The notes below the pieces were generated by a model. The model was not told the DNA's origin. It did not search any database and saw only the letters and a list, made by a program, of their open reading frames with translations. Source: JAQBDA01 sp964525785 (GTDB taxonomy: Bacteria > Chloroflexota > Anaerolineae > Anaerolineales > UBA4823). From it: a stretch of 26,945 nucleotides of DNA. The DNA is taken from assembly GCA_964525785.1 (NCBI GenBank), contig CAZGIX010000048.1:1-26945 (forward strand), written 5' to 3'. Numbering within the stretch: position 1 is the first letter of the stretch; each line of letters opens with the position of its first letter. Positions 1 through 7,080 of the stretch are shown in pieces. Position numbers and translations under genes: made by a program.

Positions 1-11
1 GGGCCTCATCT

Positions 12-29
12 TCCGGGCGAAGTCCCGGA
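12..29. other. Short GC-rich hairpin near the window edge
   Basis: Perfect 6-bp inverted repeat, TCCGGG (12-17) and CCCGGA (24-29), around a 6-nt loop. No T tract follows on either strand, so it is not a clear terminator. It lies with two other hairpins (43-64 and 84-98) in a gene-free stretch. The gene to its left is outside the window, so its role cannot be judged. Confidence 0.35.
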
Positions 30-42
30 CGATGCGTAGAAC

Positions 43-64
43 CTATCCGGAAATTCTCGGATAG
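43..64. repeat. Inverted repeat CTATCCG / CGGATAG
   Basis: Perfect 7-bp arms, CTATCCG (43-49) and CGGATAG (58-64), around an 8-nt AT-rich loop. The left arm with its flank, ACCTATCCGGAAATT (41-55), recurs with one mismatch at 16274-16288, again between genes. A weaker inverted match lies at 26901-26915. It may be a dispersed intergenic palindrome or the end of a small mobile element. Three sites in one window are not enough to decide. Confidence 0.45.
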
Positions 65-73
65 ATACTTATG

Positions 74-100
74 CAAAATAACACCGGGATTGCCCCGGCG
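74..100 (-). terminator. Probable rho-independent terminator after the CBS gene
   Basis: On the minus strand, about 75 nt after the CBS-protein stop, the arms CCGGG (84-88) and CCCGG (94-98) form a 5-bp all-GC stem with a 5-nt loop. The T-rich stretch TGTTATTTT follows. The stem is short, so termination strength is uncertain. It would also end any longer transcript coming from the 852-residue gene upstream. Confidence 0.5.
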
Positions 101-175
101 TTGCATGTCCAAACCCTTACCTACTCCGACCCTGTAATAACCCTAATTATACCAGACCGCTCCAGATCGTCGGTC

Positions 176-583
176 CTATGCCCGATTACCCCAGCCGATC
201 TCCTCGGCCGCCCTAAAAATGTCGGTGGCGGAGATTAAACCCAGTAGATTACCGTTCTCATCTATCACGGGCATATGATGGATGTGGTTGACTTGCATAT
301 TCACAGAACACTCTTTCAGGGTCCAGTCTGGATTGGCAGTCACCACCGGAGCAGTCATAATCTCGCGCACGCGTGTCTCAGCCGGGTTGCGATCAGCAGC
401 GATTATTTTATCGCGAATATCTGTCGTTGTTAAAATACCATAGATAGGGTGTTTACCGGGGACATCAACAACCAGGCTGTGTATGTTGCGGCGGCGCATA
501 AGGGTGAGCGCATATGAAACGCTACTGTCAGGATCAATCACAACCACCGGTCGGCTCATCCAGTCGCGAACTGTGTGCAGCAT
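176..583 (-). CDS. Two-CBS-domain protein (135 aa)
   Basis: A small soluble protein made of two CBS motifs, a Bateman module. Such modules usually bind adenine nucleotides and act alone or as a regulatory partner. The first CBS covers about residues 5-60, opening with the typical D-W-M-S-R-P, and the second about 70-130, with E-I-M-T-A-P and ending in L-L-G-L-I-S-A-T-D-I. A frame-open ATG exists at 607, but I chose the ATG at 583 because GGGAGGAAT lies directly upstream at good spacing and because CBS proteins of this type begin close to the D-W-M motif. It follows the 852-aa gene after 50 nt and has its own possible -10 (TATAAT, 615-620). The partner or ligand cannot be read from the sequence. 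Confidence 0.88.
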   Translation of the reverse strand: MLHTVRDWMSRPVVVIDPDSSVSYALTLMRRRNIHSLVVDVPGKHPIYGILTTTDIRDKIIAADRNPAETRVREIMTAPVVTANPDWTLKECSVNMQVNHIHHMPVIDENGNLLGLISATDIFRAAEEIGWGNRA

Positions 584-614
584 AATTCCTCCCAATATTC
601 TAAACAATATCTAT

Positions 615-620
615 ATTATA
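615..620 (-). promoter_or_regulatory. Possible -10 box for the CBS gene
   Basis: Perfect TATAAT on the minus strand between the stop of the 852-aa gene and the CBS start. It predicts a transcript start near 608 and a leader of about 25 nt carrying the GGGAGGA ribosome site. No good -35 box is seen at 16-18 bp, so this is tentative. Confidence 0.4.
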
Positions 621-633
621 CCCGGAAGGCGGT

Positions 634-3192
634 TTACTCCAGGGGGGAGTCCACGCAGGCCTCCAGCCCACCTGAATAAGAAGGGAAAGTAGAGCCCCAG
701 CTTTCTGTTGGAAATTGAGAGGTTGCAGCCATGTTTTGAGAATCGTATTCTCCAGTAAAGAGGACATCCCTGCTAATAACATCCACCACCATGAAGGTAT
801 TGCCGCCAGTCAAGAATACCAGCTGGTCGCCTGTGGGACTCCAGGTAAGGGCATCAGCACCATCCTGGATCTCGAGGAGCAGCTCTCGGGTATGGGTAGT
901 CATATCGTGCAGGTAGATGCCGCAAGCGCCTTGTTCACGCTCGCAAGCCCAGAATGCCACCTGACGGCTGTCGGGTGAGATGGCGAAATCATCTCCTACG
1001 CGATCTGCTGTGGGGAACAACCGGTATATTTCGCCCGGCGTATGCAGATCGAAATAATAAGGTCCCCTTGAGAGGGTACCCGTACCGCCGCGATCGCTGG
1101 AATGATTCACAAAAACCAATTTCGCACCATCCGGAGAGCGCTCACAAATCGCATTCCAGGGAACCCCCATTCGAAGACGCATAAGGTAGTAGCCATCAGC
1201 CAGGATGTCCGTACCTGCCATGGATGGCAGTTGATATGAACCAATGGGATAGCGGAAGCTCAAGCGGCTGGAGCTGGGGTCGAATCCCTCAGGCGGGCTG
1301 GTGCGTTTCTCCCGTAATGCCAACTGCCCTTCCCTGATGGTCGGTGTTTGTTCACCGGAGGCTGCCGGCTCACCTGAAGAATCCCTAGCAAAACCACCCC
1401 GCCAGGGAAGAGCGATGTCAAATAAATCCTGGGGGAAATTGACATCGTAGGCAATCGACTGCACGATCACTTCACTGGGACGGTACTCGCCGGTGTTGGC
1501 ATCCATCTCCGGTTCATTATTCCTGCGGATGCGCAGGACCATCCCGGTCTTTTTATCAAGCCAGAGCAACGACTGCCGTATTCTATCCTCCATGAACCGG
1601 CTGACCACCCAGACAGCCCGACCAGCAACCTCTGATTCGCCAATGACTTCATAGGTTGAATAAGCCAGCTCGTCCGATTCGCCGAACAGCATCATCGCAC
1701 CATAAAGCGTGAACCCACTAAGCGAAGGTTCGATCGTTTCCTTGAAAAAGCGCTCACCAATCCCCGGTTTTGACACATATAAGTTACCCCATAGGCCAAT
1801 CCCCACTTCGGTCGGCTCTTCTCCAGCCGGTCCGCCGATCAGCAGCATCTGGCGCTGGCTCAACCAGACCTGGATGCGATTGACAACCGGGGAGATGGTT
1901 TCGTCCCCGGTCGCATAGGTCAAGACCTGTGCGTCAAACCAAATTGTGCTGAAAGGATACACGTCAGGATTTAACAGATCAAAGACATCTCGAGATGTTA
2001 TTGGCTGGCGGAGGGGTAGATCGTGCACTACAGGGATCACTGGGGTAGCGCGTATATGGAGCGACTCGGGAAGATTGCGCGGAATAAGCAGCGCCTGCCC
2101 AGTTCTTAGAGTTTCACCGGCAGGAATGCGGTTAAGCTGGCGCAAGGCTTCAATCGAGGACCCCAACGTCGCGGCGAGAGATTCCAGCGAATCACCTTCC
2201 TGTACATAATAAAATATACCTGTTGGGGTCGGGGTGGGAGTTGGCCCGGGATATAGATCGTTTGCTCCCCGGGTCGATCCTGGTTGCGGTGTACTGGAAT
2301 AGACCGACTCCGATCCACCATCCCCCTCAGCCAATTCGGCAGCTCCCGGTTGGTTGGACGAGCCAGAGCCCCTGGAATCGGTATCCCCTTCTGTGCGCAG
2401 CAAATAACGATTGCCGCCCCATATAGCCAAAAACACCAGCAGGATCGCCAATCCGATGATCGCCAACTCCTTCAATGTAGCAAATCCGTGGCGCATCGAA
2501 TGCCCGGCTCCCGCTCGCTTATCCACCAGGTGGGCGAACTGCTCGATCTCCACAGCACTAGGTTGGGGAGGAGGCCAGCGCACATCCAGGCTGCGTTTGA
2601 GATCAGACTCTAAATCAGCCGGGCTTTGCGAAGTCTGCCGGGCTACCTCGCGCAATGCCTGACTGAGGTATCGGTCGACGGTGTCTCCACCAATGCCAAT
2701 TATTTTTGTTATTTGCTCTGAACTCCAACCATTAGCAAATTTCAAGATCAAGGTAGACCACCAGTTCCCCTCGAGTTTGTCGATGGCGTCCCAGATTTCC
2801 TGGTCATGCTCAGATGGAGGTAGAGTCTGCACCGGATCAGTAAAATCTCCTGCGCTGGATAAAAGCGCCTCCAACCTTTTCCAAAGCCGCTCACCCTGTT
2901 GCTTTCGTTTGCATTCTTCCCAGGCAATCTTGTACAACCAGTATTCAACCCCATATTGGCTGCGGTAGCGGTGCAGGTTGAGAGCGGCCTTCAGGAATGT
3001 CCGATATACAGCCGCGCGTGCTGCAGTGACATCATTCAGTAAGGATAACGCCAGATGAGATATCGGGGCAAAGTAGGCACTTGTCAGAGTTTCCAGGAAG
3101 AAAATGCGGCTTACCTGCCCGCTTTGCAGCATCCACTCGATATCTGAATTGAGTTCAGGGCTGCGATCAAAATCGCGTAAATCCCATTTCAC
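634..3192 (-). CDS. ECF-sigma-like / TM / LysM / RseB-LolA-like / TolB-like fusion (852 aa)
   Basis: A large single-pass membrane protein with an unusual domain order. Residues 30-100 resemble ECF sigma region 2. Residues 130-185 form a sigma-region-4-like helix-turn-helix (S-S-E-Q-I-T-K-I-I-G, then D-T-V-D-R-Y-L). One hydrophobic helix spans about 241-260, followed by a low-complexity Pro/Thr linker (265-325). LysM, a peptidoglycan/glycan-binding fold, is at about 327-372 (Y-V-Q-E-G-D-S-L, ending L-L-I-P-R). Residues 400-600 look like a LolA/RseB sensor fold (weak: W-L-D-K-K-T-G-M-V-L and the length). Residues 680-810 carry TolB/PD40 propeller blades (R-S-P-D-G-A-K-L-V-F, I-S-P-D-S-R-Q-V-A-F, W-S-P-T-G-D-Q-L-V-F). 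Topology should place the DNA-binding part in the cytoplasm and the rest outside. It starts at GTG, supported by GAGAGG 9 nt upstream. Whether it binds RNA polymerase or DNA is unknown. Confidence 0.82.
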   Translation of the reverse strand: MKWDLRDFDRSPELNSDIEWMLQSGQVSRIFFLETLTSAYFAPISHLALSLLNDVTAARAAVYRTFLKAALNLHRYRSQYGVEYWLYKIAWEECKRKQQGERLWKRLEALLSSAGDFTDPVQTLPPSEHDQEIWDAIDKLEGNWWSTLILKFANGWSSEQITKIIGIGGDTVDRYLSQALREVARQTSQSPADLESDLKRSLDVRWPPPQPSAVEIEQFAHLVDKRAGAGHSMRHGFATLKELAIIGLAILLVFLAIWGGNRYLLRTEGDTDSRGSGSSNQPGAAELAEGDGGSESVYSSTPQPGSTRGANDLYPGPTPTPTPTGIFYYVQEGDSLESLAATLGSSIEALRQLNRIPAGETLRTGQALLIPRNLPESLHIRATPVIPVVHDLPLRQPITSRDVFDLLNPDVYPFSTIWFDAQVLTYATGDETISPVVNRIQVWLSQRQMLLIGGPAGEEPTEVGIGLWGNLYVSKPGIGERFFKETIEPSLSGFTLYGAMMLFGESDELAYSTYEVIGESEVAGRAVWVVSRFMEDRIRQSLLWLDKKTGMVLRIRRNNEPEMDANTGEYRPSEVIVQSIAYDVNFPQDLFDIALPWRGGFARDSSGEPAASGEQTPTIREGQLALREKRTSPPEGFDPSSSRLSFRYPIGSYQLPSMAGTDILADGYYLMRLRMGVPWNAICERSPDGAKLVFVNHSSDRGGTGTLSRGPYYFDLHTPGEIYRLFPTADRVGDDFAISPDSRQVAFWACEREQGACGIYLHDMTTHTRELLLEIQDGADALTWSPTGDQLVFLTGGNTFMVVDVISRDVLFTGEYDSQNMAATSQFPTESWGSTFPSYSGGLEACVDSPLE

Positions 3193-3556
3193 AATGTTTT
3201 GCCTCTCAGAAATATCTATAAGTACCTTCTAACAAACCGGGATATTCATCCCAGGTGGCCGACCGCAGACACACTGCCGGATTTATTATGGCTGCCTCTC
3301 TCTTACAATTGTAACCAGCGCTTGTATTGAAAAAGATGATGGGAGTATTAATTTTTAGGACTTACACACTTTGTGGGTGGATGGGGGTGTTTGGGAATTG
3401 CAGGATACCCAATTCTGAACGAGCAGCTCTTCAGGATTTCCTTAGAAAACTTATTGAAACCGTGGATAATGCGGGCAGTCAGGTACAATTAGCATTCACG
3501 GATAAGGGTATTCTCTGGTAAGTATACAGCTGTTCCCCTGATTCCGTTCCCAAGGT
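3193..3556. other. Divergent intergenic region with two palindromes
   Basis: A 364-nt gene-free stretch between the sigma-like gene (minus) and the YhfC-family gene (plus). It holds a perfect 12-bp palindrome TTACAATTGTAA (3303-3314) and a hairpin GGGAT-ATTC-ATCCC (3239-3252) flanked by CC and GG. Both could be operators for the divergent genes. No convincing -35/-10 pair stands out on either strand. A short TTG-started frame (3327-3521) has no ribosome site and no family signature, so I do not call it a gene. Confidence 0.5.
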
Positions 3557-4432
3557 ATGAATATTCTCGTCATCACCCACTTCCTCAATGGGCTGCTGAT
3601 GATCGCCTTACCAGTCGGTCTAGGCATATTCTTAACACGACGTTTTCACCTTGGCTGGCGTTTGTGGTGGATTGGAGCGGGCACGTTTATCCTTTCCCAG
3701 GTCGGGCATATCCCATTCAATGCTGGTATCAGCATTCTTTTTAATCGAGGCATTTTACCCGCACCACCCGAGGCCTACCGGTTGGTCTTCAATGCCCTCG
3801 TGCTCGGCCTGAGCGCTGGCATTTGGGAAGAGCTGGCACGCTATGCCGCTTACCGCTGGTGGGCCAAAGATGCGCGCTCCTGGGCGCGCGGCTTGTTGTT
3901 GGGTGCCGGTCATGGAGGCATCGAGGCGATCGTATTTGGCGCATTGGTCTTGCTCACATATTTGATTATGCTGGCGATCCAGAATATTGACCTGTCTGGG
4001 ATGCTGCCCGCCGATCAGCTTGTCTTGTTAGAGGAGCAGAAAGCGGTATATTGGTCACTGCCCTGGTATCTATCGCTTTTTGGAAGCCTGGAGCGAGCCC
4101 TTACCATTCCGGTGCATCTGTCGCTCTCTATCCTGGTTCTCCAGTGCTTCACCCGCAGGAGAATGATCTGGCTGTGGGCAGCAATCGGCTGGCATGCCTT
4201 GCTCGATGCTGCTGCTGTGTACACAGCGAATGTCTGGGGTGCTTACATGGCTGAGCTGATCATCGGATTGTTCACGTGTGCCAGTTTGGTGATCATATTT
4301 ATCCTCCGCCGACCAGAGCCGCCAGCAGAGCCAGCGCCTGAGCCCATCCGGGCATCCGATTCCTCCATCTTAGCTCAGATAGACCCTCCGGATATCAGTT
4401 CAGAAAAACTGGACGAGTCGCGTTACCAATAA
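3557..4432 (+). CDS. YhfC-family intramembrane metalloprotease-like protein (291 aa)
   Basis: A polytopic membrane protein with about seven hydrophobic helices. Family recognition rests on the E-E-L-A-R-Y motif (Glu91-Glu92), G-A-G-H-G-G-I-E (His119, Glu123), a later His in I-P-V-H-L (His187) and G-W-H-A-L-L-D (His213). These resemble the Glu-Glu/His sites of CPBP-type (Abi/Rce1) membrane proteases, the group in which YhfC is usually placed. Substrate unknown. After the last helix comes a Pro/Glu-rich cytosolic tail (251-291) ending L-D-E-S-R-Y-Q. That tail also ends the fourth protein of this cluster. The ATG has only a weak ribosome site (AAGG close to the start). It heads a plus-strand cluster with an ABC exporter pair. 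Confidence 0.85.
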   Translation: MNILVITHFLNGLLMIALPVGLGIFLTRRFHLGWRLWWIGAGTFILSQVGHIPFNAGISILFNRGILPAPPEAYRLVFNALVLGLSAGIWEELARYAAYRWWAKDARSWARGLLLGAGHGGIEAIVFGALVLLTYLIMLAIQNIDLSGMLPADQLVLLEEQKAVYWSLPWYLSLFGSLERALTIPVHLSLSILVLQCFTRRRMIWLWAAIGWHALLDAAAVYTANVWGAYMAELIIGLFTCASLVIIFILRRPEPPAEPAPEPIRASDSSILAQIDPPDISSEKLDESRYQ

Positions 4433-4481
4433 AGCATTAAAATGTGTCAGATATCCATCCAAATCCAATATAGCTGCTGCT

Positions 4482-5405
4482 ATGATAACTACCGAAAACC
4501 TGACCAAGAAATTTAATGGAGCAACCCCAGATGGCACCCTAGCCGTCGACCACCTAACCCTGCGGGTATCCGAAGGTGAAGTCTTCGGATTCTTGGGACC
4601 CAACGGGGCGGGTAAGACAACCACGGTGCGCATGCTCACCAGCCTGATCGCTCCTACCACTGGAACTGCCACAGTCAACGGCTTCGAGTTGGGCAAGGAG
4701 AACCAGAATATTCGCCGTACCGTAGGCATCCTCACCGAAGCACCCGGTATGTACGATAATCTGAGCGCTGAGTTCAACCTGGAGGTGTATGCCAACCTCT
4801 ACGAAGTGAATGATGTAAAAGGACAGGTTGAGAAATACCTGCGCATGCTTGGCTTATGGGATCGCCGTATGGATGAAGCAGGATCATTTTCCAAAGGTAT
4901 GAAGCAGAAGCTTGCCATCGCCCGCGCCCTGCTGCACGAGCCGCGCATTCTCTTTCTCGACGAGCCAACATCGGGGTTGGATCCAGAAGCAGCTCACCTG
5001 GTACGTGAATTCATTTCCGAGCTGCGTGAAGAAGGCAGGACGATCTTCCTCTGCACACACAACCTGGATGAAGCCGATCGCCTGTGCGACCGGATAGGTA
5101 TATTCAAATCACGCCTGTTGGTTGTGGATACACCCGCCAATCTAAGGGCGCAGGTGTTCGATCGAAAAGTGGTGATCCATCTCGCCAATATGAATGCCAG
5201 CTTCGAGCCTGTAATCCGCAGCCTGGACTACGTCAAAGATGTTCGCAGCATTGAAAATAAGCTCCTGGTCAGCCTGGATAATCCGGAGGCTCATAATCCT
5301 GAGATCATCCGCTTGTTGGTAAACTCCGGCGCTCAGGTCCAGTTTGTCGGCGAGCTGCGCCACTCCCTGGAAGATGTCTACCTGCAACTGATGAAAGCCG
5401 TGTAA
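4482..5405 (+). CDS. ABC transporter ATP-binding protein (307 aa)
   Basis: ATPase subunit of an ABC-2-type exporter on the cytosolic face of the membrane. Walker A is G-P-N-G-A-G-K-T (39-46), the signature is the variant F-S-K-G-M-K-Q-K (136-143), Walker B with the catalytic Glu is I-L-F-L-D-E-P (156-162), and the H-loop His is in C-T-H-N (193). The C-terminal 80 residues form the small regulatory domain common in the CcmA/NatA/DrrA-type subfamily. It lies 49 nt after the YhfC-like gene and 75 nt before the permease, its obvious partner. No Shine-Dalgarno sequence precedes the ATG, and a TATAGC box ends about 8 nt before it, so a leaderless message is possible. Cargo unknown. Confidence 0.93.
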   Translation: MITTENLTKKFNGATPDGTLAVDHLTLRVSEGEVFGFLGPNGAGKTTTVRMLTSLIAPTTGTATVNGFELGKENQNIRRTVGILTEAPGMYDNLSAEFNLEVYANLYEVNDVKGQVEKYLRMLGLWDRRMDEAGSFSKGMKQKLAIARALLHEPRILFLDEPTSGLDPEAAHLVREFISELREEGRTIFLCTHNLDEADRLCDRIGIFKSRLLVVDTPANLRAQVFDRKVVIHLANMNASFEPVIRSLDYVKDVRSIENKLLVSLDNPEAHNPEIIRLLVNSGAQVQFVGELRHSLEDVYLQLMKAV

Positions 5406-5480
5406 ACTTTCTCGCAAGCGATCAATCCACCATCGGTCAGCAAAATAACAGATTCAATGAAACCGATTTGAGACCTCTCC

Positions 5481-6269
5481 ATGAATAAGATCAGAACAAT
5501 CATTCGTAAAGAATGGGCAGAAATCTTCAAGAACCGCCTGGTGATCTCCACGATCATATTTATGCCCCTCATCCTCTCCATGATCCCATTAATGATGAAC
5601 TACCTCACCCGGGGCAGCAGCGTAGAGGAGCTTACCAGCGATATGCCCTCGGAATTTTTGCGGTTCTGCCAGGAAGGATTGACTGCCGGCGAGTGCTTCC
5701 AGGTCTACCTTTCCAACCAATTTTTGCTACTGTTCATGATCATCCCCTTGATGATCCCGGTCAACATTGCCGCCTACTCGATAGTAGGGGAGAAGACCAC
5801 TCGCTCCCTGGAGCCGCTTCTGGCAACGCCTATCACTACGGGTGAACTGCTGACCGGTAAGAACCTGGCCGCAGCGATCCCAGCTATCCTGGCGACCTGG
5901 GGAGGATTCCTAATTTATATTGTCGGTACTCTACTGGTGGTGCAATCACCCCGGGTTGTGGCTGCATTGTTGGATCCGATGTGGTGGCTGGCTGTCATCG
6001 TGTTGGGACCGCTACTGGCAATCATGTCGGTCAACTTCAGCATCATGGTTTCATCCCGTGTCAATGAGCCCCGGGTTGCCGAGCAAGTCTCAGCGGTTGT
6101 CATCTTACCCATCCTGGCAGTCTTCATTGGTCAGATCGCCGGACTATTCATCATCAATCGCTCGTTGATATTCCTTATGATCGTGGTGGTGCTGGTGGTC
6201 GACGTCCTGCTGCTATATATTTCCACCCACCTGTTCCAGCGCGAGACCATACTGACGCGCTGGAAATAA
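5481..6269 (+). CDS. ABC-2-type transporter permease (262 aa)
   Basis: Membrane subunit of the ABC exporter. The protein starts with the K-E-W-A-E-I-F-K-N-R stretch typical of ABC-2/NatB-like permeases. This is followed by a first helix (about 20-40), an outside loop with two Cys residues (C-Q-E-G and E-C-F-Q), and about five more helices. After the second helix comes the cytosolic G-E-K-T-T-R-S-L-E-P-L-L-A-T-P motif, a hallmark of this family, where the permease couples to the ATPase. It is shorter than NatB (about 390 aa), so the outside loop is reduced. Ribosome site weak. Substrate cannot be inferred. Confidence 0.9.
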   Translation: MNKIRTIIRKEWAEIFKNRLVISTIIFMPLILSMIPLMMNYLTRGSSVEELTSDMPSEFLRFCQEGLTAGECFQVYLSNQFLLLFMIIPLMIPVNIAAYSIVGEKTTRSLEPLLATPITTGELLTGKNLAAAIPAILATWGGFLIYIVGTLLVVQSPRVVAALLDPMWWLAVIVLGPLLAIMSVNFSIMVSSRVNEPRVAEQVSAVVILPILAVFIGQIAGLFIINRSLIFLMIVVVLVVDVLLLYISTHLFQRETILTRWK

Positions 6270-6285
6270 GCTCAGCAGGGATAAC

Positions 6286-7080
6286 ATGACCAGCTCACGC
6301 CCAGCATTCTCGCTAAAGAGAACTACTTTCTTGCTGCTTATCAGCCTTTTCAGCCTGTCTATTTATTTGCCCGGATGGGCCCAGGAACAAGAAGAGTTCA
6401 GGCTGTCCCTGAGACGCGATTTCGGCTATTCCTCTGGAACCGGCAGGATCCAGGGCTCGTTCAGCGCCATCGTTGAAGGTCCGGATAACCTCGACAGGGT
6501 GATATTTCTGATCGACGGGCAGGAGATGGGGGAAATCACACAGCCGCCGTTTGAGCTGAAGTTTCATACCGGGGATTATCCTTTAGGCGTGCACACCCTG
6601 AGCGCCAGAGGCTACACCGCGGATGGGAAAGAGCTGGTGTCTAACGAGCAGCGCCGAGAATTCGTACCTGCTGAGGAGGGCCTGGAGACCGTCGGCAAGA
6701 TCGTCATACCCCTCGTCGGCGTGGTTATCCTGGTAATGCTGCTGTCTTACGTCTTGCCATCGGTGCTGGGCCGCAAAAAGGGCAGCCATCTGCCGCTGGG
6801 AGCGCCGCGCAGCTATGGTCTCCTAGGGGGTGCGATATGCCCGAAGTGTGGACGCCCTTTCGGCATGCATATCTGGGGACTTAACCTGGTCGCAGGCAAA
6901 CTGGACCGCTGCCCGCACTGCGGGCGCTGGAGTCTGGTGCGGCGCGCCTGGCCAGACGCGCTGCGTACTGCAGAAGAGGCCGAGCTGCAGCAAGTTCAGC
7001 CAGGTGAGCCCGGCCAATCTACGTCAGACGAAGACGACCTACGCAAAGAGCTGGATGACTCGCGCTATCAGAACCTCTAA
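6286..7080 (+). CDS. Ig-like / zinc-ribbon membrane protein with SRYQ tail (264 aa)
   Basis: I do not recognise a named family. The N-terminus is a signal peptide or anchor (hydrophobic 13-30, then W-A-Q). Residues 50-125 look like an outside Ig-like beta domain (V-I-F-L-I-D-G-Q-E-M-G, then G-V-H-T-L-S-A-R-G-Y, as in Ig domains of surface enzymes). A membrane helix lies at 137-158. A cytosolic zinc ribbon follows, with C-P-K-C (Cys185, Cys188) and C-P-H-C (Cys209, Cys212). The last residues, E-L-D-D-S-R-Y-Q-N-L, repeat the tail of the YhfC-like protein at the start of the cluster. An AGGGA site precedes the ATG, which is 16 nt after the permease, so the two are probably cotranscribed. Its stop overlaps that of the convergent sulfurtransferase gene. 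Confidence 0.75.
   Translation: MTSSRPAFSLKRTTFLLLISLFSLSIYLPGWAQEQEEFRLSLRRDFGYSSGTGRIQGSFSAIVEGPDNLDRVIFLIDGQEMGEITQPPFELKFHTGDYPLGVHTLSARGYTADGKELVSNEQRREFVPAEEGLETVGKIVIPLVGVVILVMLLSYVLPSVLGRKKGSHLPLGAPRSYGLLGGAICPKCGRPFGMHIWGLNLVAGKLDRCPHCGRWSLVRRAWPDALRTAEEAELQQVQPGEPGQSTSDEDDLRKELDDSRYQNL

Noticed and set aside
12..98. Row of three hairpins as a CRISPR-like or structured-RNA array
   Set aside because: The three stems have different sequences and no constant spacer. One reads well as a terminator and one as a dispersed repeat.
3327..3521. 64-codon plus-strand frame in the gap before the YhfC-like gene
   Set aside because: It starts at TTG without a ribosome site, has no recognisable family feature, and its composition is not gene-like.
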